A DNA stretch of 40,534 nt from JBMYQA01 sp049600855 (lineage in GTDB: Bacteria > Bacteroidota > Bacteroidia > Cytophagales > Flammeovirgaceae). How positions within the stretch are numbered: position 1 is the stretch's first letter; each line of letters begins with the position of its first letter. The position numbers and the translations under genes were made by a program. Below, in pieces: positions 19,301-28,600 of this stretch. The notes beneath the pieces are model-generated. The model was not told the DNA's origin. It searched no databases and was given only the letters and a program-made list of their open reading frames with translations. The DNA is taken from the NCBI GenBank assembly GCA_049600855.1, contig JBMYQA010000017.1, forward strand, positions 1-40,534. Reading direction: 5' to 3'.

Positions 19301-21602
19301 TGATTTAGCCCTAGATGCGGATAACCTCACTGATGACGATCAGCAAGAGCTTTTAGATTACGCTTTCAATCGTTACGTTTCTACCAGCTCGCTCATTGGC
19401 ACGCCAGAACATTGCTCCAAGCAAATTGAACTCTTTTCTGGAATGGGAGTAGATGAAGTCGCTTGTCTCGTTGATTTTGGGCTTTCCGATGAAAACGTTT
19501 TGCAAGGACTCAACTACTTAAATCAGGTTAAAAACGAATGGGATGAGGAACTGAATGCGGCAGCTTATTCATTTTGGCAACAGGCTCAAAAACATCAAAT
19601 CACCCATTTACAAAGCACCCCAACGTTGTTGAGTCTCTTACTGGAAGAAAAAGGACTCACTTCCATACCCAGCTTGAAAGAATTGCTCATTGGGGGTGAA
19701 AAACTACCATTTTCACTCGCAGAAAAGGTACGGTTCAAAACACCTCCAACTTGCGCCATCAAAAACATGTATGGCCCGACTGAAACTACAATTTGGTCAG
19801 CGCATTATCCATTAACGGGAGAAGAAGTCAACACGATTCCGATTGGAAAACCCATCGCAAATACGCAATGCTACGTGGTGGATGAAAACTTGATGCAGGT
19901 ACCTATTGGAACAGCAGGAGAGTTATTGATTGGTGGTGAAGGCGTAAGCACTGGCTATTGGAAAAAACCAACACTAACAGCCGAGCGATTTATTCCAGAT
20001 CCATTTAGTGGAAAACATGGCGCAAGACTTTATCGAACGGGTGATCGGGTAAAATACCTTAAAGACGGCTCACTCGTATTCCTTGGACGCTTAGATGAAC
20101 AAGTGAAACTAAGAGGAAGAAGAATTGAATTAAATGAAATTGCACATGCCATTGAGCAAAGCGAATCGGTAGATAAAGCTGTAGTGCTGTTGCAGCAGGA
20201 CGAAAAAGACAATGCGTTTTTTACCGCCTATGTTCAGCCCAAAGCTTCGGTGCGCGCTTGGATGGAAAATCCTAGCGTCAAACAGCAAAAAACGTTACGA
20301 ACGTATAACTTGAGCAATGGCCTGTCGGTATTCAACCATAACAGTTATGAAACACGCTTATTGGATCGAGAGATTTTTCAGGATCATATTTATTTAAAGC
20401 ATGGATTAGCATTACACCCTCATGCTGTTGTGTTCGATGTGGGCGCGAATATCGGCATGTTTTCACTTTATTGTAAAACGCGATTTAGGTCTATTCAAGT
20501 ACATTCGTTTGAGCCAATTCCAGACACTTTTGAGGTATTATCTGCCAATAATGACTTATACAATCTGGATTTAATGCTTTACCCTTTAGCACTTTCTGAC
20601 CGCGAAGATGAGGTATCTTTTACCTACTATCCAAAAATTAGTGGTTTATCCGGCATCACATCCGCGCGGGGAAAAGATAAGGCTGAAACGCAATTGATTC
20701 TTAGAGATTTCTTAAGCACAAATAAATCCAATCTAACGGAACAAGCAACTGATTCGACTTGGGAGTCCAACCTCGACGAATACTTTGAAGCAAAGCACTA
20801 TCAATGTCAAACGCGCACTTTGTCTGAGGTGATTCAAACATCGGAAGTCGAACAGATAGACTTGCTGAAAATAGATGTTGAAGGCAGTGAATTAGCCGTA
20901 TTACAAGGAATTCAAGCACAAGATTGGGCGCGCATTAAACAAGTAGTGATCGAAACGCAAGGCGTGCAAATTACCCAGGATGTCATCCAACTCTTAAACC
21001 AACATGGTTTTGAAACGGCTCAAGAAGAACTCTTTCATGTAAAAGCAGTGGATCAAGCACAGGTGCTCGTCTGCATCATCTATGCAAGTAAAACGGGGCT
21101 AAGTAAGGAGATTACCCAATTGGAACCCTTTACGAAACCTACTTTCAGTCAAGAATTGGTTAAAACTCAGTTAGCAGAAACGCTACCCACGTGGATGATT
21201 CCTTCGTATTGGATAGCCCTGCCTGATTTTCCAACAACGGCCAATGGAAAAATAGACAAAAAACAATTACCTCATCCGCAAATAATGGCCAATAGCTCCA
21301 GAGAGATTATACCGCCTGAAACTGCCATTGAAAAACAGTTAGCAGCGATTTATGCCAATACCTTTACGACTGCTGAAATTAGTGTAGATGATGACTTTTT
21401 TGAGATAGGCGGCCATTCTTTATTAGCTGTTAGGATCATCTTTGAAATTCAGAAAAGTTTTAACGTCGAAATTACCCTTGGAAATTTCTTAAAAAACCCA
21501 ACCATTAGCGCATTGGCCGAACGAATTTTTGAAGAACAAGTCAAGCTGCTCGGTTCATCTGAGGTACTCGATCTATTAGCTGAAATTCAAGATAATCACT
21601 AA
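16359..21602 (+). CDS. NRPS module C-A(Gly)-T whose A domain contains a luciferase-like monooxygenase and an FkbM methyltransferase
   Basis: 1747 residues, about 650 more than a plain C-A-T module. C domain ~45-470 has HHIAADG (His169-170). The A domain starts normally (YTSGSSGQPKG ~640, A4 FDISILELFW at 685-694). It is then interrupted at ~721-1060 by an FMN-dependent luciferase-like monooxygenase of the natural-product type (FSLFFFSSKF, WTPERHF, LASGWHPDDF), and resumes with A5 NMYGPTETTIW from 1136. The code DILQLGMIW plus Lys is that of glycine. A second insert after A8, ~1315-1575, is an FkbM-family methyltransferase with intact VFDVGANIGMF (1358-1368), SFEPIP and KIDVEGSE. A10 ends in NGKID (Lys1631); T has Ser1687. 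By analogy with MtaG-type enzymes the monooxygenase should oxygenate the glycine alpha carbon. O-methylation by FkbM is inference. Confidence 0.93.
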   Translation: MENKESKIRNFSRSELEKILAQRKQVQSLDSDLTITKVTNKPKQVPLSFSQRRLWFLDQYISNSAAYNIPVVLKLVGEVDLNALKTALSQLVERHDSLHSIVVNHDGEGYQKVLESYQFDCQVSEATSHWEEEIRHEVFRPFKLNEEIPIRARLISFPDATAILCITIHHIAADGWSLGILLKDLNELYENQLSENPKQLAPLAIQYADYALWQQEFSKTATFSKQEAYWQDTLKDCDKLLHLPTDFTRPQEKQYTGATYLLKVPQALKQQMQAFFKSKGVTDFTGMMAVYQLLLAKLTQQNSFAVGFPIANRHQLAVQSLIGYFSNTLVLNATVDQSHNFLSLLALVKERMLSATQHQDMPFERLAQTLVTTRDTAYTPLFQAAFFFQNAPLPDFKLGDCQVKYINYHNGSSKFDLTLQATHLNDEMELEFEYDNALFHESTIALWADSYLHLLKAVITQPQKPLRWIELCTDELRQKFNKWNETELHSSFTGTIYSKVYQQSLKKPTGTALVHRDQSLTYAELEKRVNQIAHALIQSKVQSGDRVAIYLDRSCELIAAILAVLKVGACYVPIDPEYPAKRIAYVLEDSAATTIITETKYRKNTRNYPCIISNEITPHGEVENIVPRAISPQSPAYIYYTSGSSGQPKGVVVSHANVHNFFLSMNEVLSVDEQSVWHSVTGISFDISILELFWTLSNGLKVVIQDALLLSKRTSNQVKPMGFSLFFFSSKFDQHDSYQFIQNCAAFADQSGFEAIWTPERHFNKFGGQFPNPVLTSAMLAATTQQLQIRAGSVVVPLHSPIRIAEDWAVLDHMSKGRVGLSLASGWHPDDFVIAPENFEQRHQILKNSVKELRSLWQGQEKQYLNGKGIEKSIQIYPTPLRNDIPMWLTAASNPKTFQMAGQLGCHLLTHLLGQSPQELSEKIKLYRDELALHHPEKEGKVTLMLHTYVGADPDEVKDKVYEPFCQYLLHSYELITKLAPDLALDADNLTDDDQQELLDYAFNRYVSTSSLIGTPEHCSKQIELFSGMGVDEVACLVDFGLSDENVLQGLNYLNQVKNEWDEELNAAAYSFWQQAQKHQITHLQSTPTLLSLLLEEKGLTSIPSLKELLIGGEKLPFSLAEKVRFKTPPTCAIKNMYGPTETTIWSAHYPLTGEEVNTIPIGKPIANTQCYVVDENLMQVPIGTAGELLIGGEGVSTGYWKKPTLTAERFIPDPFSGKHGARLYRTGDRVKYLKDGSLVFLGRLDEQVKLRGRRIELNEIAHAIEQSESVDKAVVLLQQDEKDNAFFTAYVQPKASVRAWMENPSVKQQKTLRTYNLSNGLSVFNHNSYETRLLDREIFQDHIYLKHGLALHPHAVVFDVGANIGMFSLYCKTRFRSIQVHSFEPIPDTFEVLSANNDLYNLDLMLYPLALSDREDEVSFTYYPKISGLSGITSARGKDKAETQLILRDFLSTNKSNLTEQATDSTWESNLDEYFEAKHYQCQTRTLSEVIQTSEVEQIDLLKIDVEGSELAVLQGIQAQDWARIKQVVIETQGVQITQDVIQLLNQHGFETAQEELFHVKAVDQAQVLVCIIYASKTGLSKEITQLEPFTKPTFSQELVKTQLAETLPTWMIPSYWIALPDFPTTANGKIDKKQLPHPQIMANSSREIIPPETAIEKQLAAIYANTFTTAEISVDDDFFEIGGHSLLAVRIIFEIQKSFNVEITLGNFLKNPTISALAERIFEEQVKLLGSSEVLDLLAEIQDNH

Positions 21603-21637
21603 AAAAATCTTCCTAACCTAATTAGAATAATGATAAG

Positions 21638-24600
21638 ATGAGCAACGATTTACTCTCCAAGCAACTGAAAGGGTTAACCGTAGAACAGCGTGAAAAGCTA
21701 AATCAAGCTGTTCAAGATCGTATTGCAAAAATGAATACCAAGCAGGATCATATGCAGACGATTGTTCGCGATGATGCCAACAGATACAGTCCATTCCCAC
21801 TCACCGATATGCAACAAGCGTATTGGGTAGGTAGAAATGGCACGGCCAATTTAAGTAACCCAACTCATGTGTATACCGAACTTGTGGGTAAACAAGTTGA
21901 TGTAGATCAATTGAATAAAGCTTGGAATACCATTATTAAAAGACACGATATGCTGCGCGTCTTCTTTCTTCCGAATGGTACGCAACAAATCTTAGAGGAA
22001 GTGCCGCCGTATCAGTTTGAGCAGTATGATTTACAAAATGAAAGCCAAGATCATATCGAACAGCAGCTCAACTCGCTACGCGCAGAAATGTCTCATCAAC
22101 GCATAGATATCACTAAATGGCCGCTGTTTGATCTGCGCGTATTGCACCTACCTGACCATCAAACACAGCTTAATATCAGCATGGATGGCTTGATGGCCGA
22201 TGGGTGGAGTTATCAAATTTTAATTGAAGAATTATTTCTACTCTATCAGGATGCACACCGTGAATTGCCTCCACTTTCGCTCACTTTTAGAGATTACGTC
22301 ATTCATGAGCGGAAGCTCAGAGCAACTCCTGCTTATCAAACGGCACTGAATTATTGGAAACTGCAGGTAAAGGATTTTCCCGCTCCGCCCAAATTGCCCA
22401 TGAAAGTGGAACCCAGTACGCTCAAACAAACCCATTTTGCTAGAGCGTCAGGAACCTTAGAACGTGATACTTGGAACAAGCTAAAACAGCTCACAAAAGA
22501 CAAAGGACTGACTCCCAGTGTTTTACTACTCACTGTTTTTTCTGAAATCATAGGTACTTGGTCTAGCTCTAAACAATTTTTGGTAAATGTTCCTCGCTTT
22601 AATCGACCACCCATCCATCCTGAAATCAATAAAATTGTTGGGGAGTTTGCTTCTTTTTCTCTTTTAGCAATTTCATGGGATAGTTCAAAGAGTTTTCTGG
22701 AGCATGCACATCACATTAAAGAAAAACTATGGCACGATTTGGAACACGCACTGGTAAGTGGAGTTCAGGTGATCCGAGAGTTGGCAAAACACAAAAATCA
22801 GCTCGCGCAAACTACCGCACCCATTGTATTTACTTGCTTTAGTAATGACGCTGAAAAAGACCCTCTTCTTTTTCAGAAAGATGGCCCAATGGAGTCTACT
22901 TATTCCATCACCCAAACTTCTCAAGTTTGGCTCGATCATCACGTTGTCTGGAACTCAGACGGTCCTTTGCACATCAATTGGGATTTTATCAAAGAACTGT
23001 TTCCAGCGCACTTGTTTGAGCACATGCATACGTATTACGTGCAATTACTGAGGGATTTAGCCCAAAACAAACATTGGGATGATCGGCCATTTTCTTTTTT
23101 AGCACCTACGATTCCTGAAGCAATCGGTCCCAAAAGAGTAGCGTGGCAACATACAGAAAAATCCATTTTCGGGGAGTTTCAGCAGGTAGTGCAGGCCATG
23201 CCCAATCAAACTGCCATTGCATTACCAAAGGGTAAATCCATCAGTTATCAGGAATTATATGAACAAGCCTTAAAAGTAGCGCAGCACTTACAAACACATC
23301 AAGTCCATAAAAATACTCCTGTAGGCATTTGCATTACTAAAGGAGCCGAACAAGTAGCGGCCATTTTAGGAATTATCGCAGCAGGTGGAACGTATCTACC
23401 ATTCGACCCCATGCTTCCTGAAATGCGTTTTCAAGAAATTGCTGCTGCGAGTGGGGTATCCATTATCATTGGTGACAAAGCGCAGCTGGCCCGACTAGAA
23501 AATCAGTTTACAGGTACTTGGATTGATTGCTCCTTTTGCTTTCAACAGAATTTTCCTCAGCATTTTCAACCTACTCCAGCACAAGGAGCGGATGCTTTAT
23601 TGTACATCATGTATACCTCTGGCTCCACAGGCTTTCCCAAAGGAGTAATGATTCGCCAAAGAGGTGTTTTAAATGCCATATTAGCGACCAAAGAAGCCTT
23701 TCACATCACGGCGGCTGATCGCATATTTGGGCTTACTGGCATTCATCACGACATGTCGGTGTTTGACCTGTTTTGTACCTTGTTGGCAGGAGCAACACTA
23801 GTTATTCCTACAGGTAATCATCATCAAGATCCCAAAGCTTGGTTAGATTTGCTGTTAAACGAACAGGTTACCATTTGGAATTCCGTGCCTGCTTCTATGG
23901 CTTTGTTATTAGATCAGGCGATGCCCCATGTCTTCAATGACGCTCCATTGCGGTTGGTTTTTCTTGGAGGGGATTGGATTCCAGTAAACCTGCCCAAGCA
24001 AATTCAAACCACATTTCCCTCCACACAAGTCATTTCAGTAGGAGGCCCTACCGAAACGACTTTATGGAATATTTGGTATCCGATTCAGGAACTGCCTTTG
24101 GAGTTAAATAGCATTCCTTATGGCAAACCCATCGCCAATACTACTTACTATGTATTAGATGAATTTTTAAATCCATGTCCGACATGGATGGAAGGAGAAA
24201 TGTGGGTTGCAGGAATTGGTTTAGCACAAGGCTATTTGAATGATTCTAAGCTAACGGATGAAAAGTTTAAAGTACACCCCATCACCAAAGAACGGATTTA
24301 CCGTACTGGAGATTTAGGGCGATTTTTACCTGATGGGAACATTGAAATCACAGGGCGAATTGATCGACAACTGAAACTCAATGGTGTTCGAATTGATGCG
24401 AAGGAAATCGAACGCCATCTTTTAACACGCAAAGAAATAAAAGCTTGTGTAGTTGACAGCATCTCAACAGCTCAAAAGGTTCACCTTACTGCTTTTATAC
24501 AATTTCATCAGGGGCTAGAAACTGACCAGGTGGAATTACGTGCTTTCCTGCTTCAGCGTTTACCGAAGCAAATGGTTCCTTCAAAAATGATGTTTATTGA

Positions 24601-25693
24601 CCACTTACCCTTAACCATGAATGGGAAAGTTGATCGCAAAGCCCTTCGAACGATTAATTGGAAATTGGACGAATCTGCTCATGATCACTCTCAACCCGTT
24701 GCCTCAGCAGAACTTTCTACGCTCATTGCCATTGTTACGGATGTGCTGGATATTCAGGAAGTACATGTGGAAGACGATTTATTCAAGCTAGGAGCCACTT
24801 CGGTAGATTTAATTCAGATGATCAACTTGTGCGAGCAAAGGTTGAATTATCGTCCAGACTTGTCTGAGATTTTTCAGAATCCTACCATTAGAGGCTTTGT
24901 GCAATCACAAACTACCGCGGCATCAGTACCGTCAATTTCAACGCTTCCTTCGAAGCACTTTTTTGAAATCCCTCAGGAACTGAGCTACCCAACGGGAGTC
25001 GTAGCTGACCAGACAGCACGGGAACTGTTTAGGGCAAGCAAACATTATTTACGCGATGCGTCACCAGGCATTTTGCTTCCCCAAGATACGACCAGTCCTT
25101 TCAGACAACGAAGGTCTGTACGAACATTTGCCCAAGAAGAAATTCCGTTCCAACAATTTGCTGCTTTTATCAACTGTTTGGCTCATTACGAAATAGCTGG
25201 TCAATCGTTTGCCAATTATGCATCGCCAGGAGGCTTATATCCTTGTCAAGCCTATATTCATGTAAAAGACAAAGCCATTGAAGGGATAGAAAAAGGGTTT
25301 TATTATTATCACCCCATTAAAAATATGCTTTCGCCCATAACCTTAGGCAAAGACATTTCTGAGCAAATACATGTGCCACTGATTAACCGTCCAATTTTTA
25401 ATCAGTCGGGATTTACCATACTGCTCATCGCCAACTTAAATGCAATTCAGCCATTGTATGGAGAAGAAAGTGCCTATTTAGCCACCTTAGAAGCAGGATA
25501 TATCAGTCAGTTATTGATGCTTGCAGCTCCACAACAGCAGATCGGCCTTTGTCCAATTGGGAAAATAGATTTCTTAAAAATCAGACCACACTTAGCACTT
25601 TCCGACGCGCATATTTTAACCCATACGATACTAGGCGGTAAACTGCTAGATACAACTCATGTAGAATACGATTATGAAGAGGGTAGCATATGA
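21638..25693 (+). CDS. NRPS Cy-A(Cys-like)-T-Ox: azole-forming module
   Basis: 1351 residues. The N-terminal heterocyclization domain is recognised by FPLTDMQQAYWVGR from residue 53 and by DGLMAD, the DxxxxD motif (Asp183, Asp188) that replaces the HHxxxDG of ordinary condensation domains. The A domain (YTSGSTGFPKG ~659; A4 Asp705) reads DMFNFGVLW plus Lys. This is not a textbook code, but GGDWIP and the Asp/Asn/Trp positions resemble cysteine activators in Cy modules. T has LGATSVDL with Ser1055. Residues ~1130-1345 form a nitroreductase-fold FMN oxidase (RRSVRTF ~1157, SPGGLYPCQAYI), the Ox domain that turns thiazoline or oxazoline into the aromatic ring. Here Ox follows the carrier domain instead of sitting inside A. 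A thiazole is most likely; oxazole is possible. The stop overlaps the next start by 4 bases (ATGA). Confidence 0.93.
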   Translation: MSNDLLSKQLKGLTVEQREKLNQAVQDRIAKMNTKQDHMQTIVRDDANRYSPFPLTDMQQAYWVGRNGTANLSNPTHVYTELVGKQVDVDQLNKAWNTIIKRHDMLRVFFLPNGTQQILEEVPPYQFEQYDLQNESQDHIEQQLNSLRAEMSHQRIDITKWPLFDLRVLHLPDHQTQLNISMDGLMADGWSYQILIEELFLLYQDAHRELPPLSLTFRDYVIHERKLRATPAYQTALNYWKLQVKDFPAPPKLPMKVEPSTLKQTHFARASGTLERDTWNKLKQLTKDKGLTPSVLLLTVFSEIIGTWSSSKQFLVNVPRFNRPPIHPEINKIVGEFASFSLLAISWDSSKSFLEHAHHIKEKLWHDLEHALVSGVQVIRELAKHKNQLAQTTAPIVFTCFSNDAEKDPLLFQKDGPMESTYSITQTSQVWLDHHVVWNSDGPLHINWDFIKELFPAHLFEHMHTYYVQLLRDLAQNKHWDDRPFSFLAPTIPEAIGPKRVAWQHTEKSIFGEFQQVVQAMPNQTAIALPKGKSISYQELYEQALKVAQHLQTHQVHKNTPVGICITKGAEQVAAILGIIAAGGTYLPFDPMLPEMRFQEIAAASGVSIIIGDKAQLARLENQFTGTWIDCSFCFQQNFPQHFQPTPAQGADALLYIMYTSGSTGFPKGVMIRQRGVLNAILATKEAFHITAADRIFGLTGIHHDMSVFDLFCTLLAGATLVIPTGNHHQDPKAWLDLLLNEQVTIWNSVPASMALLLDQAMPHVFNDAPLRLVFLGGDWIPVNLPKQIQTTFPSTQVISVGGPTETTLWNIWYPIQELPLELNSIPYGKPIANTTYYVLDEFLNPCPTWMEGEMWVAGIGLAQGYLNDSKLTDEKFKVHPITKERIYRTGDLGRFLPDGNIEITGRIDRQLKLNGVRIDAKEIERHLLTRKEIKACVVDSISTAQKVHLTAFIQFHQGLETDQVELRAFLLQRLPKQMVPSKMMFIDHLPLTMNGKVDRKALRTINWKLDESAHDHSQPVASAELSTLIAIVTDVLDIQEVHVEDDLFKLGATSVDLIQMINLCEQRLNYRPDLSEIFQNPTIRGFVQSQTTAASVPSISTLPSKHFFEIPQELSYPTGVVADQTARELFRASKHYLRDASPGILLPQDTTSPFRQRRSVRTFAQEEIPFQQFAAFINCLAHYEIAGQSFANYASPGGLYPCQAYIHVKDKAIEGIEKGFYYYHPIKNMLSPITLGKDISEQIHVPLINRPIFNQSGFTILLIANLNAIQPLYGEESAYLATLEAGYISQLLMLAAPQQQIGLCPIGKIDFLKIRPHLALSDAHILTHTILGGKLLDTTHVEYDYEEGSI

Positions 25694-28600
25694 CAACAAT
25701 AGAACTTAAAAATCAGCTTGACCACTTAGGTATTGTACTTTCTGTTATGGGAGACAACTTAAATTATCGTGCCCCTAAAGGAAGTATGACACCTGAGTTA
25801 TTGAATAAAATTAAGGCACACAAGGCAGAATTGATCGATTTGCTAAGCACTACTTCTGCAAACCGTAAGCAATTCATCACGTTAAATCCACTTCAACAGC
25901 GATTGGTATACGTAAACCAGTTGCACGGGCAAAGTGTCAGTTACAACGCCTTCTTAGGCTTTCACTTTGAAGGAGCGATAAAACCTGCTTTACTAGAAGC
26001 CGTTTTTTTCAAAATCATTCAACGACACGAAGCGTTTAGAAGCAGGTTGGTCACTCATAAAAACCAACGCTGCTTAGAAGTAGTCGAACAAGTGCCTTTT
26101 GAATTGTTGCAAGAAGATTGTACCGCGATTAGTGAAGTTGCTTTTCAAGAAAAGTTAACCACATTTGCGCAGCAAAACTTAAACTTTGAAACATGTCCGC
26201 TCCTAACCGTAAAGCTGTACAAACGTGCTAGCCAGCAATACACCATTGCCATTTTATCTCATCATTTCATTATCGATGGTTGGTCGCTGAATTTATTAGC
26301 CACTGAACTCTGGAATACCTATTTTGATCCAACCATCACCTGTCCGCCAACACTTCGTTTATTTGATGCAGAACACCAACGGCATCAGATCGAAAAGAAG
26401 CATGCTGAAAAAGAATTCAAGTATTGGAAGCAAAAATTAGCCAATGCTACCTTACACATTGATTTTCCATACGATGAACAACCTGGGGTACCACAAAGGG
26501 AAAGCAATGCGATAGATTGCCTACTGCTAAGCTCCGAAGAATACGCTCCCATTAAACAAATCGGGCAAAACTATGGAGCAAGTACTTTTATGGTAAATAC
26601 AACGGCATTGCAGTTCGTATTATCCTGTTTTGCCCAACAAAATAACTTTGTAATAGGCACCGCCATTTCCAATCGCGAAGGAAATAAACTCGCAAATACC
26701 ATTGGTTCCTTCTCCAATACCTTGCTGATTGATTGTAAAACAGATGTTCAGAAAACATTTACCGATCACTTGCAAGAGATGCGAAAAACGATGCTAGAAG
26801 CCTATGCAAATAGTCATTTACCGTATCAAGAGGTGGTTTCGGCACTAGATCGCAAACACCTGAGTGATGAAATCGTGCAGGTAATGGTGGTACAGCAAAC
26901 CGCACCAAGCTTCCNNNNNNNNNNGTAAGCTACTTTAATGTTGATTGTGGGAAGGCCAAATTTGAAATGGGGATTTACTTCATTGAAAATGAGCAAGGAC
27001 TAAACCTATTGATCGAGTATCGCAAAGACCTTTTTGCTGCCAATACCATCAGCGGACTTATTGATTACCTGAAGGCTGTGCTGCTGCAAATTGGGTCGAA
27101 CCCAATGGACAAGGTACATCAACTCATTCAATCTGCCGATTACCCCTTCAGTATTCAGCATTCCCCTGAAGCAGCTCGTCCCACAGGCACTTTTCATGGA
27201 GAATTTGCACAACAAGTCTTCAAAAATGGAGATGCGCTTGCAGTCATTTCTCAGGATCAATGCCTAACCTATTCTGAACTCGATCAGAAATCAACGGCTT
27301 GGGCTCATTATTTGAAACAACAAGGATGGGGAAAAGGGGATTTGCTCGGATTGGGCGTAAATCGTAGTCCAGAAAGTATTATTGGCATGCTGGCTATTTT
27401 AAAAATAGGAGCAGCCTATGTTCCAATAGATCCAACTTACCCTTCTCAAATCAAAAGCCATATATTAAACACGAAAAACCTTCAGGGATGTGTGGTGCCC
27501 GATGAGCTTGCCCAGCAATTCGCCTCAAGCTCATTCCCGATACTTACCTTCAATGATATTGATGTTAAACACAATGCTAACCATTCCCCTTTAGCAGTAG
27601 CTGTTCATTCCAATGACCCAATGTACGTCATTTATACATCGGGATCTACGGGCTTACCCAAAGGAGTGATGGCGACTCATGGCAATGTGTTAAGCTTAGC
27701 AAAAGCACTCAAACAAACACTTTACCCCAACAATCAGCCATTGCGTTTCTCGCTGAATGGCTCCATGGCTTTTGACACCTCTGTAAAGCAATTATGTAGC
27801 TTGCTTTATGGAGGAGGACTAGTATTCATTCCACAAGCAATCCGATTTGATGGCTTAGAACTCATTCAATACCTGGAAAAGCAACAAGTAAATATCTTAG
27901 ATGTTACCCCTTCGCAGTTTACGTTTTTAAAACTGGAGAATTTCCTCCATCAGTGGAAGCATAAAAAACAGGTACTTTTTGGCGGAGAAAAAGTGAGTAC
28001 TGCCCTATGGGAAGAAGCCGCTGCTATTCCAGACCTTCAATGTTATAACTTATATGGAATTACAGAATGTACTGTTGATTCCACGTTAACGGCCATTTCT
28101 ACAGCGCAGGAAGTGAATGTAGGAAAAGTATTGCATGGCACTTCCGTGTATATTTTGAACGAAAGCTTGGAGCCTGTTCCACAGGGAATGACGGGAGAAA
28201 TCTATATTGGGGGAGCCAATGTAACAATAGGCTATTGGGATCAAAGCAGCCTTACGGCTTCGAAGTTCTTACCTGATCCCTTCGTGCAGCAAAGTGGTGC
28301 TCGAATGTACAAAACTGGAGATTGTGGTAAGCTATTAGCAGATGGCCGTTTAGTGCTGAGTGGAAGGATAGATCGAGAATTAAAAATAAGAGGGTATAGA
28401 TTCAAACCAGAATTTATTGAATCGATCCTCAACAAACACCCCCGCATTCAGCAAGCTGGTGTGCTGGTGAATAAACAGCAAAGCAATCAAATTTCGGCTT
28501 TCATTCAAGCTAAAAAACAAGTAGAAAATGGACTTTACCAGTTGCCAAACGGGTTATCCATGTCGTATCTCAACAGCAATGAAATAGAATTTTTGTACCG

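Noticed and set aside
25100..25690. Ox domain as a separate nitroreductase gene
   Set aside because: It is continuous in frame with the carrier domain, no internal start is convincing, and Cy-A-T-Ox is a known arrangement.
26915..26928. Real stop codon splitting the Glu-like module into two proteins
   Set aside because: The stop only appears because of the placeholder gap length; both flanks belong to the same C domain.
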